The position numbers and the translations under genes were made by a program. Below are positions 34,901 through 47,260 of a stretch of DNA of 64,000 nucleotides, in pieces (position 1 is the first letter of the stretch; every line of letters begins with the position of its first letter). A model generated the notes under the pieces. The model had not been told where the DNA came from and made no database searches. It saw only the letters and a list, made by a program, of their open reading frames with translations. This DNA is from Chondrosia reniformis (Eukaryota; Porifera; Demospongiae; Chondrillida; Chondrillidae), in assembly GCA_947172415.1 (NCBI GenBank), contig OX359191.1:124001-188000 (forward strand), given 5' to 3'.

Positions 34901-37077
34901 AATTTAGGGATGTATGAACAATACAACATTTGGAAATGAGTCTTTTGGCTACTACGAGACAGTGGCAGGTGGATCTGGAGCTGTGAGTGCAACTCACTAC
35001 ATACTTCCACTCTTCATAAGCTGTCAAATATGATGTACATTGTATGAGTGAAGTCTTACAATCTAGAGTGTTACTGTTAGTGAAGTCTTATGTTACTGTT
35101 AGTAAAACTTTCAAGTCATTCTAAAATCTTTCCCTTTTAAGAATCCATTCATATGTAGTGCATTACTGTCTGTAGTTCTAAGTTCATTTACTAGATGAGT
35201 CACCTCATTTAACTAAAGATTATGTCAGTTTGTTGGTTGCACAATTAAAGAATGATAACCACAAGTGTGTCTACAAGTCATCTTGCTCGTACCTCAGGGG
35301 CCCTACTGGCATGGGAGAAGTGGAGTCCACACTCACATGACAAACACTAGAATAACAGACCCAGAGATCCTAGAGAGAAGGTACGTCATCCAATCTCAAC
35401 CATACTTCTCATGATATGAACTTGTGCTGCTCAAAATGGTCATTTGTGGATTCACATCTTTAAGCACTAGTTTCAGCTGAATGCTTTAACAACACATGCA
35501 AGTTCATATAATGATATACGTATGTATGTCACTATATAGCATATTCCTACTGTCATAGTGGATAGGTCTTAGTAAGTATTAGGAATGGTAGCACAATTGG
35601 ACTGTTTGTCCTACTGGATAGAAGCAACTGCCATACAAGTTTCACTTCTGAAAATGCTACCACTTTTGGGAGTCCTAGTGCATTTGAAAGGGTTCAATCT
35701 CTGCCAAATGTTGTATTACAAGTTGTGTAGGCCTTCATTCACTCGGTACATGAGTTCAATGTGCTCATTGTCCACCCACCTTACAGCAACCTTTGACGTC
35801 CTACAGCTGCTGCTGTAATTACATTTAAATAATAGGCAGTCTGTATTGAGTAGGTAATTGTGTTAGTATATGCCTAATTGGATACACTTACGGGACTTTT
35901 GTTAAGCAATTTTAGAGAATCCAGTTTCTGCACGTGTTCTAAATCAGAAGCTTTGCACTGCACAATTAATGGCTTTATACTGCACAATCAATGGCTTTAC
36001 ACTGCACAATCAATGGCTTTATACTGCACAATCAATGGCTTTATACTGCACAATCAATGGCTTTATACTGCACAATTAATGGCTTTATACTGCACAATCA
36101 ATGGCTTTATACTGCACAATCAATGGCTTTACACTGCACAATCAATGGCTTTATACTGCACAATCAATGGCTTTACACTGCACAATCAATGACTTTTATA
36201 CTGCACAATCAATGACTTTATACAATGGCTTTTATGCCTAATTATAGCAATGATCAAAGGGGCAGGGTTTGGGTTTTCCTTAGGACAACCTCCAATCAAT
36301 AAAATTTGATTTCTATGTAAACATTTGTGAAAAGACATTACATATTTGTTGCTTAGCAACCATTTAATGAGTGCAAAATGATGTTGTTAGGTATCCAGTA
36401 ATTCTAAAGAGTTTTCACTTGAATAAGGGAACTGGAGGAGAAGGCACATATCACGGAGGTGACGGAGTGGTGAGGGAGATTGTGTTTCGAGCTCCTCTCA
36501 TCTTCTCCATTCTTTCTGAGAGAAGAGTGTTTCAACCTTATGGACTTAGGGGCGGCATGCCAGGGGCCAGAGGGGAAAACCTCATCATTAGAACAAGTGG
36601 GCAGGTTCAGGATATAGGTGGAAAGGCTTCTATTGATGTTTTACCAGGGGTAAGTCCCTTAATTTGTACTTTAGATTTTATGATGGACTTCTATACACTC
36701 TATCCTATTGCTAAACATCATTTGTATCAGGTTTTCAGTTTCAGTTAAAATGAACTGTTTTTAGGAACAAATAAAGATATTTTATAATATTGCAATTACA
36801 AAGCTTTGTGTTAGCTAATAAACATCACACTAGCTACTGTAGGATATATAATTGTTAGCCACAACATTTCAATAACGGAATAAAGTGTAATGTTGAAAGT
36901 ATATTTTTCCTGTCAAAGGATAAATTTGTTCTCCATACCCCTGGGGGCGGGGGCTATGGCCCCAAGAACAGAGGTAGTCATGGAAACGAAGAAGATACAC
37001 TACCACCTGCCAAGATTGCTAAACACATCCAGCGGGGCAGTGTTGCTGAGTACAAGCAACTACAAGAATCAGCTTAG
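25948..37077 (+). CDS. OPLAH: 5-oxoprolinase (ATP-hydrolysing)
   Basis: Twenty-six exons: 25948-26118, 26187-26378, 26635-26763, 26967-27189, 27347-27522, 27654-27720, 27906-28112, 28815-28957, 29041-29157, 29450-29562, 29647-29732, 29786-29870, 30107-30259, 30790-31047, 31398-31568, 31650-31686, 31745-32083, 32636-32791, 33202-33333, 33899-33988, 34232-34366, 34505-34654, 34908-34982, 35298-35380, 36391-36649 and 36919-37077. All phases agree, giving 1,301 residues; the human protein has 1,288. The enzyme opens 5-oxo-L-proline to L-glutamate using ATP in the gamma-glutamyl (glutathione) cycle, in the cytosol. The N-terminal hydantoinase-A half has [32 protein letters not shown] and [14 protein letters not shown]. 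The C-terminal hydantoinase-B half has [39 protein letters not shown] and HTPGGGGYG. Intron 17 (donor at 32084) is GC-AG. The ATG at 25948 was chosen because similarity starts there; the frame is open upstream without similarity. Confidence 0.96.
26401..26580. repeat. TA-rich repeats with TCCTATACTGTATATA units in OPLAH intron 2
   Basis: GTCCTATACTGTATATA occurs four times, mixed with TATATACGTATATATAT runs and TATTTATTTATT. It is a low-complexity intronic repeat. Confidence 0.7.
27705..27872. repeat. ~30-bp minisatellite derived from the exon 6/intron 6 junction of OPLAH
   Basis: The exon end TTTGACATGGGAG plus the donor GTAGGAATAG is repeated about five times into intron 6, so several identical donor sites stand in a row. 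Only the first keeps the GFDMGG reading frame into exon 7 without extra residues. Confidence 0.9.
28113..28680. repeat. 22-bp minisatellite in OPLAH intron 7
   Basis: About 26 units of TGACCTTATGTACCATCTAT plus AG, with T(G/A)GCCTT variants. It fills most of intron 7. Confidence 0.93.
29205..29447. repeat. CT-rich simple repeat in OPLAH intron 9
   Basis: A continuous CTCCCT/CTCTCC polypyrimidine tract runs almost up to the acceptor at 29449 and may act as an oversized polypyrimidine tract for exon 10. Confidence 0.9.
29878..30062. repeat. CCATCCACCCAT repeat in OPLAH intron 12
   Basis: Tetranucleotide-based (CCAT/CCAC) satellite between exon 12 and exon 13. Confidence 0.92.
30272..30778. 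repeat. 26-27-bp minisatellite in OPLAH intron 13
   Basis: About nineteen units containing CACTTGTTGGCCAATCACAT, with T/C variation (TTGTTGG or TTGCTGG). Each unit carries a CCAAT motif, which is probably coincidental. Confidence 0.93.
31202..31300 (+). mobile_element. dispersed repeat family A copy in OPLAH intron 14
   Basis: Begins ATGAAAAATCTAAGATACCA and ends near AGAGCTTTGGATGAACAG. It is close to the first half of the copy at 6298 and lacks the pyrimidine-rich second half. Confidence 0.75.
32246..32475. repeat. 28-bp minisatellite in OPLAH intron 17
   Basis: Eight near-perfect units containing AATAGTACAGCTAGTGAGTA and TAAAGAT. It lies in the intron that has the GC donor. Confidence 0.93.
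32851..33033. mobile_element. 183-bp MITE with ~25-bp terminal inverted repeats and TA target duplication
   Basis: The left end CAGTGTAACCCGGATAATCC and the right end GGATTATCTGGGTTACACTG are inverted copies with one mismatch, extending into GGTGGATTA. The element is flanked by TA on both sides. CAGTG ends, TA duplication and the CGGATAATCC motif are typical of pogo/Tigger-like non-autonomous elements. It lies in OPLAH intron 18. Confidence 0.85.
35950..36225. repeat. 22-bp minisatellite in OPLAH intron 24
   Basis: About twelve units of CTGCACAATCAATGGCTTTA plus TA. The long plus-strand open frames here are repeat artefacts. Confidence 0.93.
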
Positions 37078-38899
37078 AGAATCACAAATATCAATTAAAA
37101 CTAGTCCTTCAATTAGGGTATTTATGCTTCTAAGACAGGCATATATGGAATTTCAATTATATTAGACTATTTGTAATATTTCTATTAAATGTGATCCACG
37201 TATTATGGTAAATTTGCTAATTGAAAACAGAGCTTCGTAGGACGTTTGGCGCGACGATTGGTGGCTCTGTATAGGGAATTCCCCTCTGTTACATTACCCC
37301 CCGCACAAGAAGCGCATTTGTATCACGTGACTCAATGAAATCATTATTTACAAATGTCTACCTTGGAAACATTCAGTTGTAGTCGTATGTTGCGGCAGAA
37401 AGAAAGTTTCTTTGACTTGAATTGACTAACTGAAATTAAGTTCACTTAAACCTGTTTCGTTAATCCGTAGGACCGTAAGAACGCGTCGAGGGTGAGTTTG
37501 AAAGGAAGGAAGCAGTTTGTTTATGTTATCGTGTGCACTGAGACTAGTTGACGCGTTCTGAAGCTCTGGAACAATTGAAATCAATATCTCCTTCTGTGGG
37601 TATTTAAAACTCCTGTGCTGGTTATTCCTTAGAATGTCAAATGCTGTCAATCCTTAATTAAAGAACGGTACGGCCTGACCGTACTTGCAACGACTCACTG
37701 GCTAAACACTCTACCCTCAGAGCTACAGAACGAAAAAAATGTTAATTTGACTGAATGGCGCCCTTGCCAGTTAAAGTTCAACTTGTTGAAACAAGATATC
37801 AGTTTTATTCTCTTTAAATTCACTATATTCGGGTCCGTAAGGACTTTTTGCTAGAAATACGCGCCGTCAGGTTCTCTTTGCGTGTATATTGGGCGTCAGT
37901 GGGTCAACGCGTTGCAGCGCGCTGCTGTTCTGTCGACACCTGAGACAGAGATAATTGATTACCCGAAATTAAGCGAGTGGATACGGTAAAGTACATTCTT
38001 CTAGCGCATAATTGGTACTTTGTGTACGACAGACTGTGCAGCGCAAGTTATGGACGACAGATAGTCGCATATTTTGTGTATTGCCGCGTTCCCATTACTA
38101 AACTAATCTCTATAATCCTCCTCGCCCCATAAAGGTATTTAGGTGCGTTTGAGCGCCTTCTAGTTTAGAGAGGCCTTGAGTTGCAATGGTGTTTGATAGG
38201 ACTGAAATTGAAGGACTGATAATGAATCTACGTAGTTCGTTTGTGTTTAATTAAGAACGCTGATTCAATTAATTGTCACTTTGCGTGATTCTGTGACACT
38301 GGTACTCTCTATGGCAGCAGCGTCCATAGGTACCATTTGGCCTGCCGAACTTGTAGAGTTTATAGTTCATTGACCTTACAAGGAAAACAGGTTGGGGCTT
38401 TGAGGTGTGAACACCATCTTGGAACCTGTTACTGTAGGAAGGAGTAGAGCTGGTTCCCAGAGAGAGAGTGTGTGCACTCTACTAACACAGAAATAACATG
38501 TCAGGTGGCTGGGTGAACTTGTAACAAGAATGTTAACATATATAGTCTGTAACTAATTCAGGGTGGGTTAAAGGGAGTTGAGAGTTTAGTGAAAGTAGGT
38601 TAATTTCAAAGTACATGCCTTAAGTGATTACAAGCTGGGTCAAGACAATTGAGTAACTTTATGGATAATTCCCTTTGTTGAAATCTCTAGTGTTTCCTGT
38701 GATGTTAGCTATTGCTTGATTTCCTTGTTTGAGCAGTAATGGTCTCATCTCACTTGCCAGGTACAGAGAGCAGTTACTATGTACAGTAGTTGTCTGGTTA
38801 GAGGTTGCTTCCAGGTGGTGTGAAAGTGTTACAATGAGGACATGAACTGTAATGAAACTTGGTTTTCATTTTTGGTTAATTAATTAGTTCACATTTGTA

Positions 38900-39165
38900 T
38901 AGGAGCAGTCTTTATAGAGAGGTAGTCTCTGTATAGGAGCAGTCTTTATAGAGGTAGTCTCTGTATAGGAGCAGTCTTTATAGAGGTAGTCTCTGTATAG
39001 GAGCAGTCTTTATAGAGGTAGTCTCTGTATAGGAGCAGTCTTTATAGGGAGGTAGTCTCTGTATAGGAACAGTCTTTATAGAGAGGTAGTCTCTGTAAAG
39101 GAGCAGTCTTTATAGAGAGGTAGTCTCTGTATAGGAGCAGTCTTTATAGGGAGGTAGTCTGCAGC
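38900..39165. repeat. ~32-34-bp minisatellite upstream of the homeobox gene
   Basis: About eight units containing GTATAGGAGCAGTCTTTATA and GAGGTAGTCTCT, with small length variation. Confidence 0.92.
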
Positions 39166-40304
39166 AGAATATTCTTTATTCTTAATGAAGTTTGTATATT
39201 TTAAAGGCAATTACAGATCGGCAACCTCCCATTTTGGAAATATTTCAATGTTAATGTGTTTGATGTGGTCTGAACTGTCTCCCCTCAATCATCAAGTTTA
39301 CAGAAGTGTCACTCCTGTTTGCTGTTGGACAGTGATGACTGCTGCTGTGTGAAGACTCTCTTCTCTCTCTGTCCCCTGCCTACAGTATACGTCCACATTA
39401 GCTGTATGTACATACGTATGTACGTACTTGTGTTTGTGTCTGAAATGGTTTCTGCATTTTAGGAATTCCATGGAATAAGGAAATTGTATAATATTAAGCA
39501 TAACTAGTCTTTAGTGTCCAGATACGCATTGAGTTGTCATGGCAACGGTACAAAGACAGAGATGATATGCACTATTACATCACATAACCAGTCACATCTT
39601 AAAATGATTTAAAGTCTGATTTGGACACTAGGCTGCACGCTTGCTGGAGAGAGAGGTTTTCATTGTGAGTGACATCTGATGTCACTGGAGTAGAATGGTA
39701 ACTCTACACCAAATGAATTATTAGATGTATTGTCAATAGTAACCTAGCTTCGGTCTACATATGTATTCTAATTGGGTAGTTGTTGTCGTATCAGTAGCAC
39801 ATGAGAAATATGGTCTGAATGTTTAAGTCCAAGTGGCCAAAGTACAGTCTATTGTACAGGAGGTTGCTATGGTGATGGTATTATCCTGTAATTAGTGTCT
39901 GGAGTAATTGAGTAGGTTGTAAAGGTAGCCTGAATGGTGCAGCTGATGATGAGTTTAATTCAATGGTTTAGATAAATATTCTATTATCTGACAAATTATA
40001 GCTATTCTCTTTGTTAACAAGCGCCCATTAAGTATTTACAACCATTGCTTCTTTGTATATAGACATATTAATCATTTTAGCTAATATGACCCTAATTCAT
40101 TTAATAACAGTTTTCTGATATTTATGGTAAACACCCTGTTTATCCAAACACTGCAAACTAGATCATTTATTAGTTTTGCAGTTGTCATGGATGTGGTAAC
40201 TATGCTAATTTGTTGCTAATAGTGTCCAGTGTATCTCTATCATATCTGTATATATGTTGGTATACAATAGACTGATGTAACTTTTTTGAAATATGCAAAA
40301 CTAA

Positions 40305-40430
40305 TCTGACGCACCATTTTTCTTACATACTAAATCTACTTAAGAGTTAAGGCCTATAGGGAACTAAACCAAGTGAGAGCTTTGGATGAGGATACAAGAG
40401 TTTTCTCCTTCTACTTCTCCACTGCTGTAC
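40305..40430 (+). mobile_element. dispersed repeat family A copy
   Basis: GGCCTATAGGGAACTAAACC, GAGAGCTTTGGATGAGGATA and a CTTCTCCACTG tail are in family order. It is similar to the copy at 56272. Confidence 0.75.
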
Positions 40431-40570
40431 ACTGTACCTCTCTATAGTATTATTATCCAGCAGTACATGATGTTATTGGTGTTTCCATTTTGGTAATTAT
40501 CTGTATCGCCAAGCTATTATGTGTGTGTTGTAGAGTATTAATAGAATACTTCTAACTGTGCTGGACTTAT

Positions 40571-40710
40571 CTTTGGAAAGGGTCATCTTTCGACTTTGGG
40601 AGCATCTAGAGATGCAGTTTTTCTGATTCTTCTTTCTGCCAGACGTTTCGACCCTGGGGGTCTTCTTCAGTGACATGCTCCCCAAAGTGGAAAGATGACC
40701 CTTTCCAAAG
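40571..40710. mobile_element. 140-bp MITE with ~35-bp terminal inverted repeats
   Basis: The left end CTTTGGAAAGGGTCATCTTT and the right end AAAGATGACCCTTTCCAAAG are perfect inverted copies. The inversion continues inward through ACTTTGGGAGCAT with slight mismatch. The centre contains GACGTTTCGACCCTGGGGGT, a word resembling tails of repeats in other invertebrates. No clear target duplication was seen. Confidence 0.85.
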
Positions 40711-42374
40711 ATTGTAGAGTATTGTTGCTATAGTGTGTTCAGTTTCAAGTATAGGTCATAACTTGTACAGGTATATATAAACTTTAGACTTTTATTTACC
40801 CAAATTTCTGCTGATGTCAGATGTCATTTTAATGAGTCCTGAGGCCTTACATTAAATACATAAGTGTACTTGGAAAGGTATCTTTAAGGATAATGTGGGC
40901 AGGGGGGTGTAGTGATTTCAATGACCCAAGTAACTTTCAATATCATAACAATGTTGTGAATTGGTGAGGCAGCCATTTTTGGAGACAGTATGGCTCTGCT
41001 GATAAATGAAAATCAATTAGGCCCCTGTGGACATTGCAAGTTTGTTTGCTCAATTAACACTTTCAAATGTAATATCAATTATCTTCCCACATAATCAATT
41101 AGTGTGCTATTCAATATCTCATTGTTTCTACAAAACATGTTTGCTGCTGAAAATCAATTTAAAATTGTAATTCATGTTAATTAAGATATTGACCTCCAGC
41201 TAAACCAAATCTCATTAATACCTCTCACGCTGTTGTGTTTAACATGAGAAGCCAGAGCTAATCAAGTCATTTATGGAAGGAAGGAACAGTATTTGGAGGG
41301 TCTCTGGGTATGATAAAAATGTGATTATGTAAAGGTTTAATTGATTGTGGTTTTCAGTGATGACTAATTACCTAATTATGTGAACTTTTGAAAACTCTCA
41401 GCAAATGCTAATTGATAAAAAGGGGCGGGGTTTAGAACTTGGTCTCTGTGGTTTTGGGAATGAGCAATGGTTGTTTCCCCAAATGGTTTGCCACATTTTA
41501 TACTTGAGGTTGTTTTTCAATTAGTGTAAGATCCTGTAACAATTTATATATATAGTTGTCAAAATAATGAATGTATTTAATTAGTGCACTTTACATTAGT
41601 AGGTAAGATGAATTGTGTAATAATGTAATAATGTATTGTAAGAGAGGGAGTTTTGCACTGAATTGAACTGTTGTATAGTAAAAGGTCTTTAAACTCTATG
41701 GTCAAGGAGGTGGAGTAAATGTTGCTCTGGGTGTTAATGAAGCAGAATGAATTCTCTATATACCAACTGACAACTTCTGCTGAGCCTGGTGATGTAATGA
41801 TATCATGTGAAATTGCTCATTTCAGTTAGGATATCCCATCTGTCCTCAAACAGTGTTGCTATGGCAACCCTTGCTCACACAAGCTGGTGAACACACTTCC
41901 CTGGAGCTGATAACTAGTTTTGGTTTGTGGTTGTGTAGCGACCTTGGCCACAATTGAAGTCTGAACAGCCTTTTTAGTAGGAAAAGCTGTCAGCTTTAAC
42001 TTGTCAGAATTGCAATTAGCTAAATTCCTTAAAGATTAACTAACATACCTTATCTCTTTCTCTTGTAGATTGCACCGAATGTTTTAGATTTAATAAATAA
42101 TCTAAAACATTCAAAAACTGGTAATCAAGCCTATAAATGAAATGATTACTGTAACAGAAAATATGGCTGACCTTGATGTATTAAGTATACATTTATCTGA
42201 CCTCTGTACCCTCTCCTCTTCCTGCAGGGTTAAATAGGTTGCTCTGAAAGTAACCTCTGAAGTGATATTTCCACTGTGTCAATCCCTTTCACAATCTATA
42301 AGCCATTTGACTGGAAAGAGATAATCTGGCGGCAATTGTTCAAGTGAGGACGCACCTTGTATGCCTTGTATATC

Positions 42375-42405
42375 TGTCATGAAAAATCTAAGATACCATT
42401 TTCTT
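42375..42405 (+). mobile_element. dispersed repeat family A fragment
   Basis: ATGAAAAATCTAAGATACCA followed by TTTTCTT matches only the first 30 bases of the family. Confidence 0.5.
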
Positions 42406-43114
42406 TATCTTGATCTTCTGTGAACCCTTGGCTCATGTACTTTATGTATATAATATTGTGTTACTCTACACTCTGAAAACATCCTTTACACAACCCTCAA
42501 TGGTTGCTCTTGGTCTGTGAGGGGGTGTGAGGTGGTGAGGTAGTTTAGGAGCAATTTCCTTTTGACAGTGAAGTAGGTAATAATATACTTTAGACACCTC
42601 TTCTGAGTGGGCGGGACTGATGGTGATCTAGTGGAGTTCTGCCTTGTGGCTTCAGTTTAGCTGCCTCTATTCTCTCATTCAAAGTCCACTGTTTACAATA
42701 CAGACAGCCAGTGGAAGGAAGAGGATGGGTTAAAGGATTGTCTAGCTAGAATGAGGTCACTTCTTGGAATAACACTACTTCAAATTTAAACAATGTGGCA
42801 CCTCTTCTGTGTTACCATTTTTATCAGGTCTAGTGTTTTCAGTTTAGTAAACTGCAAGGTTAATGGCGTCTAAGAAATTCTTTTACTTTTGAGATTCCGG
42901 GAAACATGTAGTGTAGTGTTTTCCTCATTTGTTGCATTCCATGTACACTTGAGATAATTATTTGGCTATCTAGCGACAATCAAAGCCCATTTTACTTGTT
43001 TGAAGTAAAGAGCTGACGACTACAAAGCTTTGAACTGCATGTGTAGAACAACTGAGAATACTGCATTGGATATAACGCTTCAGATCTTGGTGTTTGAAAG
43101 ATGTGACCAGTCTA

Positions 43115-43222
43115 CCTTAAAAACCTTCCTATCCCGGCAGTCTAGTTGTTACCTTTAAAACCTTCCTATCCCGGCAGTCTAGTTGCTACCTTTAAAACCT
43201 TCCTATCCCGGCAGTCTAGTTG
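43115..43222. repeat. ~38-bp repeat, three copies
   Basis: Three units containing AAAACCTTCCTATCCCGGCA followed by GTCTAGTTG. They lie in the homeobox upstream region. Confidence 0.9.
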
Positions 43223-46200
43223 TGGGTTGTTATAAAGTGTTTATGGAATAGCTACATGGTTGGGTGTGTGTGTGTCAATTGACCAATAGTGAATTCCCCT
43301 TGATACTGCATATTCTGTTATATCACCGTTAATGGCTTGTTATTAAGTGAATATTTCTACTTGGAATTTGTATTTATAATGTTAACAATTTAAAATTTCT
43401 TGTTCATTTTGTTTGTTGAGTTGTTGAATGTCTTTTTTATTTGCCTGTTTCTACCATGTCTGCAAATTGATTAGATATTGACTACTTTGCAAGCAAGTCA
43501 TCCATTTTGATGATATTCAAATGAAATTTTTTGCTTTTTGCTGTGTGAAATTAACTTAAAAAACTGTCAATTCCATCAAGCAAACGTCTTCACTTTACAT
43601 GCACTCCTCCTCAATACCTTTGTACAGTGTTGAGAGTGTTAGAGTTGTCAATACAAAAGCATTGGAAACAGTGTTTAAGTAAATTGAATAACTTCAATGA
43701 CCTAGTTTCTGTAAAATAATTACTTGCTTTTCTCAAATTAAACTTAATAAGTTACATCATGCAAAAAGGAATCTCTATGATCTCTACTGACGAATGTTTT
43801 AAGGACAAACATTACATTCAGTTGTTATCAGTTGTAGGAAATGAATAGCCTGCTTGAAATATTTGTGTCTGCTTACGAGGTGCATGAATTTGCCCAACCT
43901 TGCCTGTGTAGCATTGCGCAACCTCACCGTAGCATTGCGCAACCTGGTAGCATTTGTGTGGTTTGCAGAGCTGTTGTTCTGTCATGATCAGAATTCAATT
44001 ACCATCTGTGAATCAATTATATTTCTAATGTTACTTTCATTATGTTTTATTGAATTGTGTGTCTATTTTGTTACCATGGCAACCCCTCTAATGTTAATTA
44101 TTATTAGGACTGCTATACCAGTCCATCCACCAGCTTACAATCTGTAATTGTCAGTAAGTAGACTGGAAAGAGTGATGAGTTAGTCTGTCATAATCTCACT
44201 ATGAGGTCATACAGGGATGCTTAATTTATGCCAGACTTGATAAGTTACTGATTTATGTACAATTCCTTTGATCTCAAGTTGTAACAATTTATATGCAATT
44301 ATTTTCATTTGGTTGTGAATTTAATCTTCATTTTGTTGATTATGTCATGGGTTGTCATTGTAACTAGCCTTTCTGTTACCATGGCAACATACAGATCATG
44401 ATAATACCACCTACATGTGGGTGATGTCACTGGAAATATTTAGAAAATGATCATCCTCAGACTGTATACATCACCCAAGTGTGTAGCTATAAATCATTTT
44501 AATTAAAGGGTGTAACTCTATGTATGTTGTAGTAAAAGGGGTTGCGACAGAGGTGAATGTGCTACTGCTGAGCTAGCTAATCCTTTGTTTTCCCTAATTG
44601 TCTAGTAGGCTAGGGTGAACATGTTTTAATTAATCATTTCCCAATAATTAGATTCTAAGTTATAGAAAATAGAGGGGAGCACTTATGAAAAGGGATTTGA
44701 AGTGTTAACTGGTTATTTTGGTAAAATTTCCCTCAATTTGCTTTAAAAACTGTTTTTCTGAACGTGAGCCTACTTGTGTGTTTGGAGATTGTCTCGGATT
44801 AAGTTGTTTACAGTCTATGATCTCACAACTTGCGTGTTACGTGACTGAAGTTTAAAGACATTTTATATGTGATTAGATTTGTTGATATGCAAATTTAAGG
44901 TACGCAATTGTGGCAAATATAGTTGTAGATGGAAATTTCTGTAATTTAATTAAGTACTTTTTGATGATGCTAATTGCAACAAAGATTTTACTTCACCATT
45001 TTAATTGACTTGCAAAGATTAAAATTAGCTCAAAAGTGAGTTGTTTTCAAGGTATTTGATGTGGTCAGTTGAAATGCTACACCCAAGGCGTAAACTAAAC
45101 ACAACCCCTGTAACTCATAGGAATCTTTTGATTGCCACTTAATCCAGACTGATATGATCCTTGGTAGCCTGGTATGGACACATTGGTATGACAACAGAAA
45201 CCAGAGTCTCCAGGATGGCTGAGTATGGTTACATATCACATGTAAGGCTTAGGTTTGGCCAAGTTGTGTTTTAATGTCTACCGTCAGGTTTGTGATATCA
45301 GGAAAGTCTCTGGTAGGGGCCGCCTCTAAGGAGGAACAGCTCCCATGAGGAAAGGGAAAGTCATCTGGGAGAGCTAATTATTGGCTCCAATTTGATTCTT
45401 TCTGGTCAGAGTAGACTGCAGTTGGTCTGTAAAGTACATATCATGATTGTATTGCTAGTAATTGCTTGTGTAGTGTTGTTATAACCACCAGGTCAGCTCT
45501 GCAGGTCAAACATCCGGTTGGTTTCTGGTATGCGGAGAAGGAGTCTGTATTAGTTAAAAGTGCTATTTGAGCAAGCAGTGAAAAGTCAATGGTTAAAGGT
45601 CTTACTCACAGCCTAATTCCTGACATACCATTCCATGTGTGATTAATGACATCCAAATGATTTCAATTATAACCTCTAGCTTGTAAACTTGTACTTGTGT
45701 GTGTGACTATGCCTCACATAAGTAATGTAATTCACGTGTATAGCAGCTGTCCCTACGATGTCCTTTGACCTCTCTATACTTAATGAATGCTGTTTGTGTG
45801 TGCATTTGTACATTTTACAAGTGCCAGTCTTTTAAATCAATTAGCATATCTTTATTGGTCAAATGGTCAAATATGATATAATTAGTTTGTAGTATTTAAT
45901 GTATGTAAGTGCAAGAATGCTGTCTACAATTTGTATGTGTTTGACCTGTGCCATTTAGCATTGCTTCAGGTAAACATTCACGACTATTTAGAGTGTTGCA
46001 GTAGGTTCTGGAGAATAGGAATATAGCTTTTCTATATTGTGATTATGCAATATTTCAAGAGTGTGTTGCAACATATGGAGAGACAGTATTATTTAGTGTA
46101 GTCTTGCTATGTGCAGCTGCTGAAAAACATGAATATCTTTAGTATTGTGTTGGCTGATGACATTCATAAGCTTCACCAAAAGCCTGACTTTCATGAAGTG

Positions 46201-47260
46201 TTTTGAATTGGTGTGGTCAGGAAGTTGGGATACAAGTGGGTGGAGTCTATAAGCCCCACACTCATCTACTTCATTTCTAATAGCTGGATAGTGGCAGTGA
46301 GGGCTCCGTTGCCCAGTGACTCTTGGCCTCTTGGAGATGAGGTTTCTCCTGGAGATGTGACCTGCAACGGAAGAGCATTGTATGGCTGTGTACTTTTAGT
46401 GCTCTGAAGTAATTCAACCTGTGTGACTGATTAAGTACTTTATTGGCTCTCACTCTCTGTACAGTTCATCTTATATGAATGTGCTTGTGGGCGTACAAGT
46501 CAGATGAGTTCTTAATTAGTAATTGATTATCCCTTTCTAAGGGGAGAGAAGGTTTTCTGAAGCAAGCCCCAGGGCACCGGGTCCTGACCTTTAGAGACTC
46601 ATTGGCTATCTCCTACCACACTTAGGGACACACGTGACTAATCTAGGCCACGCCCCCTCTGATTCACTTACTTCTGGGCACTTGTTGGGATTGGGATTCC
46701 ATATTTAGAAGTACATAGTGTAGTGACATCATTAATGTGGTATTAAAATCTATTAGGGCAGTTCTTTTAAGAAGATTACAAGTAAGAGGATCACATCTTG
46801 GGAAGGTAGTTTTGTAGCTTAAACCTCCTCTAGTTGGTACATCTGTTGGTCAAAGTGGAGTTGTAGTCAGTATGTACGATGTCTTGTGTCAGGTCAGCCT
46901 TAGAGTAGCCTCTAGGGCTATGGATGGGTTACCATGGTGTTGAGAAATTATAAAATGGCTCCCTTTCAGATCTTTTAAGTATCTTTGTCTAAGAGGTATT
47001 TTGAGAAAAAGTAATTTTTTGTTTCCTTTTGAAGGCAGTTTGTTGGAAAACTATTGTTCAGTCTCCAAACAAAACTAGTCCTGTAATAAGTATAGGATAG
47101 TCGAGTAAAGCAATTGTACTGCTCTCAGCTAGACATACGTAGTAGTTGTCTGATATTACAATTCCATTTCCTTGCATTATGCAGCGTGTTGAGAGTGTCA
47201 ATTAAATCTACTGTTTCTCTTTTGCAGGAACCAGTTTACGTTCCCTCCTTTAGCTTTGGA

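Larger units (their letters stand above)
37078..47260. other. 10-kb noncoding region between OPLAH and the homeobox coding exons
   Basis: No coding gene was found. The segment at about 37220-38180 is richer in CpG than its surroundings and has a GGTGAGT donor at 37492 (sequence GTCGAGGGTGAGTTTG). It is the best candidate for a promoter and noncoding first exon of the homeobox gene, making most of this region intron 1. The rest is AT-rich, holds several repeats listed separately, and would be where enhancers should be sought. These assignments are inference. Confidence 0.4.

Noticed and set aside
43854..44147. 97-codon plus-strand frame with hydrophobic segments
   Set aside because: Isolated, no homology recognised, in AT-rich noncoding DNA upstream of the homeobox gene; consistent with chance.
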